Assembly: GCF_035046505.1 (NCBI RefSeq)
Contig: NC_089826.1
Coordinates: forward strand, 11,259,754 to 11,323,753
From: Tiliqua scincoides
Lineage: Eukaryota; Chordata; Lepidosauria; Squamata; Scincidae
DNA length: 64,000 nt
Reading direction: 5' to 3'
Shown: positions 48,301 through 61,300 of the stretch, in pieces
Numbering within the stretch: the stretch's first letter is position 1
Layout: each line of letters begins with the position of its first letter
Position numbers and translations under genes: made by a program
Notes under the pieces: generated by a model
Database searches by the model: none
What the model saw: only the letters and a program-made list of their open reading frames with translations
Told to the model about the DNA's origin: nothing

Positions 48301-49330
48301 AGGATTCGGAGACAATTTTACAATCAATATCAAAGAGAAAAACAATGGTCCGTTTTCTTTTTCCAGGGCAGAAAAATAAAATCTGAGTTTCATGCAAAGC
48401 ATTTACTACCATCTGAAGTAACAGCTGCTGGCCTTTCGTATAACTGGTTAAGCTGATCGCAACAATGGTAAAGAATGAGCAAAAAAAAGCAGGTCTGCCA
48501 TGTATAAAAAAGAGACCTTATGAAATATGAAGACAGAGGTGCTAAATATCTTCTGTATTAAAAAAAAATGCAACCAAAGAGGATCCTTGTTATCTTACAG
48601 TTTAGAATAAAATATTCCTATTGGCCCAAAGAAATGAGTTGGTAATTTTTTTTCCCTTTTCAAAATCTCTCCCTAAATAGTCTGGTTTAAGTTAAGATAA
48701 TGTGAGTAACTGAAAGAACCAGCATGCAGCCTGGATTGTACAAAAAAATAAATAAAAAAGTACAGATAATGCCTCTTGATGTTTTTTGTTTTTTTTTTTT
48801 AAAAGCATTCATATTTAAGTAGATAGATGAACTAAAGATGAGACACAAAATATAGTGGTTGGTCTGAAGTCCCATGTAACAGGCAGTTAAGTTCATATTT
48901 AGATAAAAAGGCCATTATATCTATTTACAATATCCACAGTTTGCTTGCAAAGAAGGCAGATGTACAACTATCTTCTAAAAAGCCACCTCCTTCCTGCAAC
49001 ATGAATAAGGTGACTAGCTCTACAAAACCAAGACAGGAGAGGCACTTCCTCTGAGCCGTGGCAGCAGGGAGGCAGGGCCTGGACAGTTCTACTGCAGTCT
49101 TCCACTGCTGATCACATGAAGGTTTTCTGCCCCGTCTGCCCCAATGTACATGCGAAATTAACGATTCCTTTTGCTTTCAGTGCTTTAAACACACAGTTCA
49201 GAGGCGAAGCATTAAGGGCTACCACATCAATCCCTTCCGAATGCGCTGCCAAGTTCCTGCACTTCATTCAGTGGGTTCTTGGAGCCCCGACAGGACTGGG
49301 TCTTGAGATTACGGGGTCATTTCGACCTGG
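45380..49330 (-). other. WDFY3: WDFY3 3' UTR (inferred)
   Basis: About 3.95 kb without coding potential follows the WDFY3 stop. On the - strand an AATAAA is read from 45385 to 45380, the last before the CDS1 end, and I take it as the likely polyadenylation signal. WDFY3 transcripts are known to have long 3' UTRs. No clear transposon was recognised in this stretch, unlike the flanks, which fits a conserved transcribed region. Confidence 0.55.
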
Positions 49331-49451
49331 TTAGTTCCACGACCCCTCCTCAGGACCTCGTTCATGCTGCAAATTATAGTAGCAGTTCTGACAAACCCGC
49401 ACTGGGGAGGAGATTTTCAAACGCTTGATTTCGGACTGAAAGCGACTGCAC
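49331..49451 (-). CDS. WDFY3: WDFY3 last exon: second half of FYVE finger, stop
   Basis: It encodes CSRFQSEIKRLKISSPVRVC, QNCYYNLQHERGPEEGSWN and TAA at 49333-49331. The RVC motif and the last cysteine pair complete the FYVE domain. The final seven residues differ from the human ending as I recall it. Confidence 0.94.
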
Positions 49452-52400
49452 CTGAAGAAAGGAAGGCAAGAGGGTCAGCTGCTATTCCCTTTCTGCACCT
49501 ACTTGCTTGCTCTGAGTCCAGCTGCTCTGTTGCCTTGAGGAGCTGAAGATTCCGGTCACAATTTTGTCCACTTACACTATTATGGGCTTATGGGTGAACT
49601 CCCATTATATGCCAATTAAAGAGTTTACTGACAGGCACCAGAAGTCATGAACTAGGCCACACAGGTGCCATATCGCTTGGTGCTAGAGCACTTGTTTTGC
49701 ATGCAGAAGAGGTTCAGTCTCTGACACCAGGGAGGATGGGAAAGGAAGCCTGCCAGACACTCTGGAGAGCCTCTGCTAGACATACTGTAGAGCTGGAGGG
49801 ACCTTGTACGGTGAAGAGAGGGCAGCTATCTCTATTCCCACATATGGTCTACACCAGCTGCCAGTTTGTTTCTGGCCATAACTCAAGGTGTTGGTTGATG
49901 GTGATGGTTGGCAACCTTCAGTCTTGAAAGACTATGGTATAAGCCTACAGCACCCGGTATTCCCAGGGGGTCTCCCATCCAGGTACTAACCAGGCCTGAC
50001 CCTGCTTAGCTTCCGAGATCAGACGAGGTCGGGCATGTGCAGGGTAACAGTTGCTGTCTATAAAATCTATATGGTTTAGGATGGCCTACCTCCCAAGGAG
50101 AGCATCAAGCGAGATCCTATTCCAACACCACCGGAGGTTTGGCTAATGTTAACATGCGAGAGGCATGTGGTGTCCAGCCTGTGAGACTCCCTGCCACATG
50201 AGAGTGAATGAGCTCCCACTCTTTTCACTGTCAAAAGTGAAAATGTGCCTGTCTCGGCAAACTTGATTTGGGTTTGTTGACCTTTGCTCTCTCCGTTCTA
50301 GTTTTGTGCTTTTTTGGATTGATTTGTTTTTATCTAATTTACCTGATGTGACTGTAAGCAGTCTTCAGAGTTTCAATCTGGGTAGGAAAGGCAGGACACA
50401 CCTTCCCCCCCCCCCTTAATACAATCGACCTTAGAAATGAGTTTTGATCATCTAAACTAGGAGAGGAGCTTGTGTATTTTTCAAAACGAGCAGAATGGCT
50501 GTGTGTGGTCTAGTGAAGCAAGCGAGGCCGCCTTGCATTCCCTGCTAGCATTCCAAGTTTCGAGGGTCTTACTTCTGACAGAAGAGCTGCCCACAGTTCC
50601 TGCAGTGGTGGCGTCTTTCTGTGAGGGAGAAGCGGACCGAGCAGCTGGAGCAACCGTCTCCTCCCTCGTCTTTCACCCAGTGGTCGGCTGCGGAGCGGCC
50701 AGGTTGGTCACTCACTGACCAGCTGAACACGCGGCCTCGGCTGTCACCTACTAGGATCCTGCTGTGATCCCTGGAAAAAAAGAAGACAACTCCCCCTCCG
50801 TTATCCCTTAATAAAAGTATCTCCTGATTGGACAGGAACACAATGAAGGGGACCCGGGTCAAAAGAAATCGGTTCTTCCCCTCATCAGCTCACCAGGAAG
50901 ACAGCCAATGATCAGGTCCACCCAGTCAAGAGTCCTGTCTCAACATTCATTAGTCCAATGCGATTGCAGGCTCACGCACTGGGCTTAATGAGGAGAGGCA
51001 GCCCCATCTTGTACTCAGAAACAAGCACTCTGAACATGCCTATTCTACTTGGATAGCATGGCAAAGATCCACAAAAAAGACTGATCTGCCATGAAGAGGT
51101 CTAATAATTTCAAATCATTCTCGGCCAGGGTCATTCCTCCAGATTAACTCCAGAGCCAGCTTGTGTTTCTACTTCAGGTGAGCAGAAGCCTGAAAAATGA
51201 TTTTGTGCCGCCAACGCATTCTGAGGAAACTTCACACACACCTAGGGGGAGTACAGGGTAAACCACTCACTTGGAGATGCCTAGTGCTGTGATCTCTGCG
51301 GGGTGTGCGTTGTCCTTGCGATCAAAGGCTGTATGCATAGTTAGTTTGCTCCGGAATACTAGTTGCCGCTCCCATCTATAGCCTAAGAAGGACAAAAGGA
51401 TAAGCTTGTAAGTTTATGTGGTTGGCGGGCACATGACTAGGCAAACTAAAGAGAGTGAGCATCACAATCCAAGAGAAGCAACAGAATGCAGACAAACGCC
51501 CTTTGTCACAGTCCTTCTTGAAACTTCCACAGGGCTAAGAGAGGAGAATAAGGAGGCCCAATCCAAAAGTGCCCCAATGCACAAGAGAGACAGGAAGGGC
51601 AGCAGCAGGATTGCACCTAATCCCCGGCTTTTACTGACTTCCATGGAAGGAGGAGACTGGGAAGCAGGTCAATTGGCCAGAAGCACACTGTTGATTCCGC
51701 CTCCCAGTCTGCAAAAAGGGCAATCCGGTCTCATCCAACAGTCTTAGTGTGCACTGGAGTGTACTTGCAAAGAGTGTGGCACAAACACCACGTCAGAGAA
51801 ACAGCATCCTCCATTCTAAACGACTCTCCTCCAGCCCCAAATCCTTCCCAGAAAGGGAAATGCCCCTTAGGACATCTGCCTCCAGATCACGTATTCTCTT
51901 AAGGCACAAATACCAGCATGCAATTCTTGCCAGATTACAAGGCAAGAGCAACGTACGTCTAGCTGGATATCGATGTCATTTCCATACCTGGCTTCAGCTT
52001 GCTGTAATGCCGCAGTTCACCTTGATTCGGATGCGGATGGTGAGCCTGAGCCTGGGGATACCCCTTGGCCTGCCCTTCAGAGTAGTTCACAAAGATGAAG
52101 CCGTCCTTCTCGTCCAAGCTGAGCTGATCAGACCAGCGTCTCGAGTCATCGGAGCTGCTGTCCGCCGACCACGCAGCAGCTGCCCGGTTGGAAGCTGACC
52201 GAGGTCTGTGGCTGGTGCTGCCCTGCTGGCCCCGGTTCTCCTGCAGCTTTGGATCCTGCCCGAGGCCCTGATCTTCGGCCTCTGAATCACTGCTATCCTC
52301 ATCCTGGGCTTCCTGTCCTACTGTAGACAAGGCAATGCCAAAACAAAACACACAAAATTCAACTGTCAATTTCCCCCAGCACCACAACAGCTTTGCCAAA

Positions 52401-55265
52401 AAAAGAAAAAAGGTGGGGCCAGATTCACACACAACCCACTTTGGAGGTTATTTGCCACCCTTGTTGACCTTGTCGTCCCAGCAGGTGCAAAAGCACTATG
52501 ATGCTCAGGTTGCTGGTCACAAAGGAAAAGCAGATCTTCACAAGCCTGGAATCACATCAATCCAATCCAATCCAACCACTCTTTCTAATGTTTGTCACAA
52601 AAGTGCTTGCAAGTTGCCTACACAATTAGCCAGCTATCATAGAGCAGACATGGCAGTCTGGACACTGATCACAGCAGCGCTCCCAAGCTGGCACTTCAAT
52701 CACATGGTGCTCCTCGCTGAGAAAAGGCTGAGAGCCACAGTTTTTATTTCTGATGGTCAGATCAAGGTGAGGATAACAAGTCAGACTACTTTCCACCCGG
52801 TCAGTATTCTCTACACTGACTTGCAGGGGTTTTCCATTGCTATGAGAAGAATCCATTATGTCAGGAGTGCCAAGACAGGCATCTCAGGCCAGGGAAGGTG
52901 CCAGGTTGGTATGGTGCTACGACCAGATGCAGATCCTTTTGCCCTCTTGAATCTGGTTTGAGACTTGGGAGCTTCAATGCTATCTCCCCCTCCCAACTAT
53001 TTCCTTCCCCCTCCCCCTTTACATGGAAAGCCCCTTGGGAATTTCCAGAGGCCACACCTTGGTGGAAACCATCACATGCGTTTTGCAGGACACTGCCACA
53101 GCTTCCTGAAGGAAAGAGTAGCCATTTGAGATCCTTTCCATTCACATGCCAAGCCTGTACGTCTGCTGCCCAGACTTGCGAAATAAGGATGCTACAATCT
53201 GCTAAAGCAGTGGTTCCCAACCTGGGGTATGGGTGCCTCAGGGGTACTTGTCAGGATCTTTAGGGGTCCAGAATAGAATAATGGCGAAAAAGGCAGGCCT
53301 GTATTAGAATGCCTTGCGGGACTGGCATTAGAATGCCTTCTGTGGCTCATATGAGGGGTACAATTTATGGAAATGGGTTGCCCAGGGTTACACAAGCGAA
53401 ACAATGTTGGGAACCTCTGTTCCAAAGCCATTACTGTTCCCCAAACACAGAAGAACTGTCCAAACAAGCCCCGGAGATCCAGGGATCAGTCATCAAATGT
53501 CAACTATGCACAAAATATTAGGCATGACTAAATCTAAAAAAATCAAGGGGAATTTCATGGGGGCTATGGGTAGAAAAACCACAATTTAACCCATTTCTGC
53601 CCAGCGTACAGGTATACACGTTTGACCGCTGTTGTGTATATTCAACGTTGGGCAGAAATGGCTTTAAAAGGCTGCAAAGAGCCCCCAAAGTGCACATTCT
53701 CCTCCCGCCTATTCTGACATGCCCGAGAGCGACCCATTTGCGTTACGTCACGCACACCCGTCTTATCACTTGCTGTGAAATCTATGAGCCATCTGGCACC
53801 TAGGAATGGTGCTGAGCCTCTTGTTCCAACCTTTTGCTCACCCCTCCCTTCTCGCTCTCCCCTTGTGTCCCTCAGAGATGTTGCAGCTTGGAACCCGCTT
53901 TTCAGTTCTCCCTTTTGTCCCACCTGCACTTGTTCCCTCAAGGCTCCCATGAAACTTGCAGAACTACAGCTATCTAGCCCTGCAGTTCCCTCCTGTCCTT
54001 ACTGCTCCACATCTCTTCAGTTTTGAACTCAAAGAGAAAACATCCGCAATTCCTTTTCTGCTGGACTGCAGCCTCTTGGGTCACAACCTGGAATGCAGGA
54101 AGTGCTCTCAAACCCTTCACTACTCAATTGAACAGCAAGAGACACAGAGAGAAAGAGAGAGCAGAGGAAGCCTCTTAGGGGGGCAAGAGAGGCAGGATCC
54201 TGAGAAATTGCCCCCTCAATCTCCTCTCCCAACATCAGTTTTTGTTCAACCATAACCTGAATGCGCATCATAAGAATTGTACGTTAAACCTTTGCTGATT
54301 CAACTGAAGATAGAAACATAAACATATGAGACAAAGATAACCGCACCTAATTGGGTTTCTGGACACTCTTCTGGCATCTCAAGGGTGTCCACAGGTTCAG
54401 GAGCTGGGGTTTCCGGGACCTGCAAAAACTCCATCCGCCAGAACTAGAAAAAGCATATAAGGGTGGAGTGTGAATCTCCTGTTGCCATATACTCATATTT
54501 AATCCTAAAGGTGTCTGGTCATGTGACTTCAGTCTGAACTAAGTCAAATATATTGTCTTGCTTGGTGAAAGTTTGCAGGATTCTGGAAGTTCTGCCAAGC
54601 ACACCAGTCCCATTTTCAGTTACAATCAAAATTTGCTTTAAGTTAGATTGCATTAAGCAGACAAAATATTATTGCCTGCTAACAAGAGATAACTGTAACT
54701 ATCCTATCAAAAGCTACTATCCTGTCTAGGGGTGAGGACTATCGGTTGAGAAACAGAGGCATGTCTTAGAAAACCACTTGACTATCTCAAACGATAGTCC
54801 TCACCCTGAGAGTTCTCATACTCCAGGATTTGAAGTGCTACCAGAATCATGGGACAGCAGGCATTCTCTTTTTCTGCAGTGTAACCCCCCCAAAAAATGA
54901 ATTAAGGCTGCAATCCTAAGCACACTTTACCAGGTGCAAGGTCTACTGAACTCAGTGGGACTTACATCTGAGTAGACATGCACAGGATGACACTGCAGAT
55001 TGTGTCTGTACCATTGGAAGTCTTTGCCTGTGTTTCATGAAGTAGGAACCTTGTTGTTCTTTGGACATTCTATACAAGGTATTTCATGATACATTTCAAA
55101 AGGATAGTATAACTTCAGTAATGAGGAGGCTTGGCTTCTGCTTCTCTCCAACAGTATATGCAAATACCAGCGAAAACCATGCTGGTCCTAAGTGTATAAA
55201 TTATGAATACATCAAATGACAAGAAAGGAGTAGGAAAAGGGGGAAAAATTTCCGCAACAAGTAGT

Positions 55266-55320
<55 letters not shown>

Positions 55321-58300
55321 CATTCCATAGCTCATTTGTATACAACTGGTGGCACTTACTCGGACTACTCCATCCGAATGCCCTGTCACAATGACGTTCT
55401 GGGTATCCCACTCATTCATTTCTGACATGCAGCAACACAGGATCTGCTGGCTGCGCCCAGTGAAAGTGTTCACACTCACTATGGGGTTCCCGTTTATGCT
55501 CCACACATGGATGTAAGTGCCAGCACAGGACACAATGTCCCCCTGAAAAAGGAAGAAGCCTTTTAAAGACTGTGGCATGAAGAACAACCAAGTTTCTGGA
55601 GAACAAGGGCATGGCCAGGTTGGTCTCTGCCTTAGCCAATACTATCGGGTCTTGCTATGTAAACAATAGGCTGTGATCTAATTCAAGAAAAGCCTCAAGT
55701 CTCTTCCAATGTTATCGGTGTAACCATGTGAGCCATTTCTCTGTCACCATGGCAATTTAAAAGTCTAGCATGATATGGGTGAAGCTATCGTATGGGTCTT
55801 TCCCACCCAACTGCCAATCTCCCAGCCTAGACAACCATCATTTGAGAACAGCCAACACAATTAGCTTTGGCCACACAATGCTTTTAATCATTAACACAAG
55901 AGTATAAAATAAAGTCACGGGCAACAGCTTTTATGCCGCTGTGAACAAGTATTTTGTCCCCTGCCCCTTCACTGGCAAGTCAAGTTCTTTAGCCACTGGG
56001 CCAACATCTGCTTGACAGATGCAAGGATGGCAAACAACACTTTCAAAGAAATAAAATCATCAGGCTGAGTGTTAAAATAAAGTTTCTGGAACCAGCCAGA
56101 AAAGTTTTCCTTGGACCATAAATCACACAAACAGTTTTAATGCTTGAGATGGACTGCATAATGGTTTTATGTAACAATACATAGCATCTTAAAAAGCTGC
56201 AGTGTTGAAGAGGTTACACGATCTGAGACAGTCATGCAAGAATGATCTTAGGCAAAGTCAAATTAAAAATTACTTTCCAAGTGTGTCTACTTTTAACAGA
56301 AACAGTCAATGAAATCCTCCAGAAGACTTTCTGTGGCAAAGGTGCTTAGTGCACCAATTCCTACCGTCAGTTCATTGATGCAGAGTGCCGAAACCGGGGC
56401 CCTGTGGCCTCGAAGCTGTGTTAAAAAGGAGAGTTTATTCAAATCCCAGATGATGCAGGTACGGTCACGAGACCCACTCACAATGATGTGATAGGCCAGT
56501 GAGGCTGTTAAACACGTGACTGTCTCTGTATGGCCAAGTAGTGCCTAGAAGCAAAGCAAAACAGCATGAAACAACGGATGCACCTCCCCTTTGTTAATGC
56601 TGATATCAGATAAGTTTTCCTTCTAAGAAGTGGGAAAGAAAACATGAATGGAAACCCATGATTAAGAGATTATATTGTAAAAGTTAAATACAGTATAGCC
56701 TGCGCAACATAATGCTATGGACAGTGGCCAGAGTGGTAGGGGATGCAACACAGCATGGTTTTGCTTCTGAACAACCTCTAATCAGTTAATCATGCCTTGT
56801 TGAAATTCTCCATGTAAACTGCACTGAAATAAATGGAGATGACACAATGTTAATGATTTGCTAATTGTGCTCAAGGAATTATGTCAAAAACCAGGCAGAA
56901 AAAAAAGTTGGATCATTTAATTCTGACCAGTCCCTTAATACTACCACTACCCTGCACTGCCTAGAAAGGTACACCACTATGGGGACAAGTGGCTAATGCT
57001 ATAGAGCAGAGGACCAGGTGGTACTTAAAACAGACAGATGCAATCCGAACCATTACCTCTGCAGTTGTGCACATAGGGTCATGTTTGTGCATGATGAAAT
57101 ACTGAACTAGGCTTACCTGCTTCAGAGTGAGCGTTTTGGCTTTTTCCTTGGAAGTGCCCATCTCCCATACACAGACAACTGTGCTGGTTCCACCTGTGAT
57201 GACCAGCTTGGGATTTGGACAGATAGCACAGAGAACCTGCCCCCATTCCGATAAGCACTCATAAACAATGACTGCCTAGAAAGTTTTAAAATGGGGAACA
57301 GTAAATGCATGAACTTTATGAACCAATTCCCAAAATTCTATCACTTTGTGATACACAGAATAGGTGGGGAAGGGGAGCACAAGAAGCAATGTATCAAAGA
57401 CCTCGGACCCAACTTTGGGGGGGGGGAAGGCGTGTAATGTGTTCCCTGTCATTAATTCTGCAACCCAAGAGCTGGTTTCTCTCCTGACAATAGCTCTAAG
57501 ACACAAGCAGTGTGCTTATTATTGCTGTATTACCAATTGAGGAACCACATTCAGGGAGCTGTGGTCAGGAACTGGCCTAAAAAAGCAAGGGGTGAAAGGA
57601 GTATGGGAGCAGTACAAGGGCAACAGCAATAGAATATGATCCTACCCCCAGCATAAAATATTTGGGATTTCTGCCCTCCTCAGAATTGACCATCTTGTGC
57701 CATTAAATGGGTTAAAGTTAACTACTCCAGTTAATGCTGAAATATGGAATTAGCAGGCATCTCACTAGAAATAATGTTCTACTAGACAGTAACATTCCCC
57801 TTCTATTTTGTAAACTGAAAATTTAGCAGAAGTTGTTAAAACCATCATTTCTTCCCACCCTTATGTAAATGTTCAATGTAAAGAAATATGGGATACAGAC
57901 CTTGTCTGACTCATAGGCTCCTAGCCTGCAGCTGAGATCAGTGTAGCCCCAAGCAAAGGTTTTATTCCAGGCTGGAGGAATGAGCACTTTATTCTGTTCC
58001 ACTGCTAGAATTCCTTTGTCTGTGCACACAATTTGCCCTACAGGCTCCTTGAGCTCTATTCAAGAGGAAAAAAAGAAAGAGAGAAAGTAGTAGCAGAGAT
58101 AAATAGCACATGTAAGCAAAGGTTTATAAAAGCATTTCATGCATAAGAATAGTTTCAGTGAAAACCATACTTGAACACAATATAAATATGGGGACATTTT
58201 ATAAAAACTAACTTCTTCCTGAAAAAAAACCTGCTTATACAAATTAAAGCTCTGATGGAATTTTAACAGTGTCCAATTGTGTTGCATTCTTATCAAGTTT

Positions 58301-61300
58301 CACCATATAGCTCTCAGTAACTGGAGAGGAGACTTTCAGGAACACAGATATTGAGAATATCAGTGTCATGCGTTAGTCATTCCTCAATCAGTACAGTGAC
58401 TGAGGAATCAATTATGTTACAGCAATTATGTCAATTATGTTGCAGCACAGCACTGAGAAAGTTCTCTGAAAACCTAAAAGTGATGTTCTTAGGCCTGGAG
58501 GGTGGCATTTTGCAGTCCTGACCCTGGGAGGCACAGGGGCCAGGATCGCAAATGGTGACAGGGACTAACAGCCCAATCCTGAGCTTTCGTCCCCTTCCCC
58601 CCGGTAAACTGAGTAGTGACAGATGAGCCGATGCGCGAAGCTTAGGACTGGGCCCTTAAAGTCTTGAAGCATGAAAATAATTTTGATTACAGTATATGAA
58701 TCCAAACACATCCACTGCTTTCATGGTAATAAAACCTATTTTTAAGTTGCCTTGCTGTCAGCAGAAACACACATCTTGGTCTTGTTAATGGTTAAATGAG
58801 AGTCCCAATGTGCTAGAAGCAGTGTAAATCAGAACTGTACAAAGTGCATAAGGTTGATTTCGAATACCGAACACATTTGTGTGCTCTCAGAACTTCCAAT
58901 GATGTAAGTCTTGCTGACAAGTATGGAAGAGGACTTGGGATGTCCAATGTCCAACGGTTATCTAACCCCACAAACACACTGAACAACTCTCCAGCGATAA
59001 CGAGATGATTAAAAAAATGAAATTGATGTATCCTTAGAGCCATCCCTATACAGATATAACTTCCCTCTACAATTAAGGTGACATGGTATCACACTGGCCT
59101 GTCTCAACAATCTAGATGCATTGGATGCCATAATCAAATTGGGCTGTATGGGAGTGGGACCAAATCCACACACCCAACCTGTTTTCCTCCTCCTGATGTA
59201 GACCTGTCTATCTCGCATATGCATGTTTGGCTAACAGATGCAGGTTTCTCTTTGAAAGGAATGTCCAATGAAGATATATCCAATAGGCTCAGGAAGGACC
59301 AATAAAATCCCAAACCAGTGCAACATGCAAGCTCTACACAGATAGAGCCACATCTACAGAGGGCTCCAGAGGATTAGTCTGAGCATCCAATCCGTATCAA
59401 ACAGTGGGCAACAGCTGGCACTGGGTAGGTGGCTTGGGGATTCCCGCAGCCATGCAGCAGCAGCAGACCATATCAAATGCCTCAACAAACTAGAATAAGC
59501 AAAACGACTTCAGCACTTACCTTTTACTGGTGCGAGGGAAGGTCTGAGATTGTCTAAATGGTGAAAAAAGATCTTATCACTTGCAGAACCAGGTGGGACA
59601 GAAATCCCTGTTATTTCTCCATTAAGTCGGCTTCTCACTCGCTTTGGTGGGTGAGGTTTCTTGAACAACTGCAGTATGAGAGAGAACACACTACAGGCTT
59701 AAGTAGCAAAATCAGATTTTTCGCAGCAGCACTTCTCCAAATGTGCCAACACTATAAACCCTGTAATGCTTCTGAATCAAATAGATTGCTTTGTCTGCCC
59801 AGCTACTGACACAGGCAACGTCAACTGCAAGCAGCAGAAGGAGCACTCAAGGACAGATTTCATCCCTTTTATGACCACTTGGCAACATCAATTACCAGCA
59901 GCAGAGGGAAGGTCTTAACCTTCAATTTTACTGTAGGCTTATACCATAGACTTTCGAAGGTTGCCAACCATGCATTAGTTATAATTGCTCCACTTATTAG
60001 AAGATTTATATCCCACAACTTTTCCATGAGGGAGGTGCTGAAGGCGCTAGCAGAGAAGTGCACTTTCTTCACTTCTAACACAGCTATGGATTAGTCCCCA
60101 AAATGGTCTATAGCCTGTGCTTTGCGATGTTCATCCTGAGTCTTCCTTCACCACTGCTCAAACCATTTCACTGCCCAGCCATTTCACTGCCAGCAATCCC
60201 TTGAGAATCAAGGGAATGACTAGATTCTACAGCTGGGAAGCAGATGCTCAGGAGCAATCATGTCAATACCCGTGGCCAACTTATTCCAGTGGTTGACTAA
60301 AGCCAGAACAGAACAGAATACCCTAGTAACTGCAAAAGCCCTGCAGAGAACACGAGCCATGATGAGACTAAACCTAACCTGATAATGATCTATCATGGAA
60401 AAGGAGAGATGATAATCTCCTCCACATTCAGATCACCCACCACTTGCCCAACAATAAACACCAGATCATGTGACCAGTACAGTGCTTCAGATGGATTCTG
60501 TCCCTTGAATAAAGGTAAGGCTGGTCAAGTGACCATCTATGCTCTGCTCTTCTAGAACACACATGCTCTGTGCATTCATTCAGTCTACCTTAAGAAACTT
60601 TAAAGCAGCTGTCTGTACGGGCATAGGAGGTGGTCTGCAAGTTGGCTGGGCATGGCAGTTGGCCGGTGAATAGAGCACCGTGTACGCATTGCTTCGCCTG
60701 CCTTCACATGAACCCTCCTGTTCTCCCTTGGGTCTAATTTGCCTGAAGTCGGGGCAATTTGGCAGCCATTGGTAATGGCGTGATGACATCATCAGGCCAT
60801 CACCATGTCCTCTGCAGCTGCCCGCTTGATGGTCCGCAATGGATCTGAGCGCAGGTGCAGGTCCGTGGTCACCTGAAGGTAGTGAACCGCTGCTTTAAAG
60901 ACATCAGAACTTCATCTACCTTAAAAGGGGGGGGACACACGTTGGACTAGATGACCTATTCGGTCCCTTCCTACTCTATGACATCAAACTTCTACCTAAA
61001 GGCAATAATGGTCAAAAAGCCCCCATATATATATTTTATATATATATAAAAATTTAAATTAATGATAATCTGTTATTTGGAACAATTTCCATATGTCCTT
61101 ATTTAGTTCCCTGGAATCTGAACACAGACTTCTGACTGAAGCTCCTTAGGAAGAGTGTAATAACTGAGTGGGCAGACAGCTGGGATTTCACTGGAAATAC
61201 ACAAGCTGTTTTCAGAGGCTTCAACAAATCATGTGATGATGATGAATCAGGAAAATTCCAAAGTCAACCAGTGCCAGATTAAGCTGTCAGAGGATGAACC

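Noticed and set aside
49941-50050. A genuine 5S rRNA gene
   Set aside because: The first ~10 nt are missing, substitutions are present, there is no T-run terminator, and a LINE tail is fused to the 3' end. It is a SINE copy.
52335-52961. A 208-codon open frame on + opposite a WDFY3 intron
   Set aside because: It has no motif, starts at an intron edge, and has no supporting exon structure. It is a chance antisense frame.
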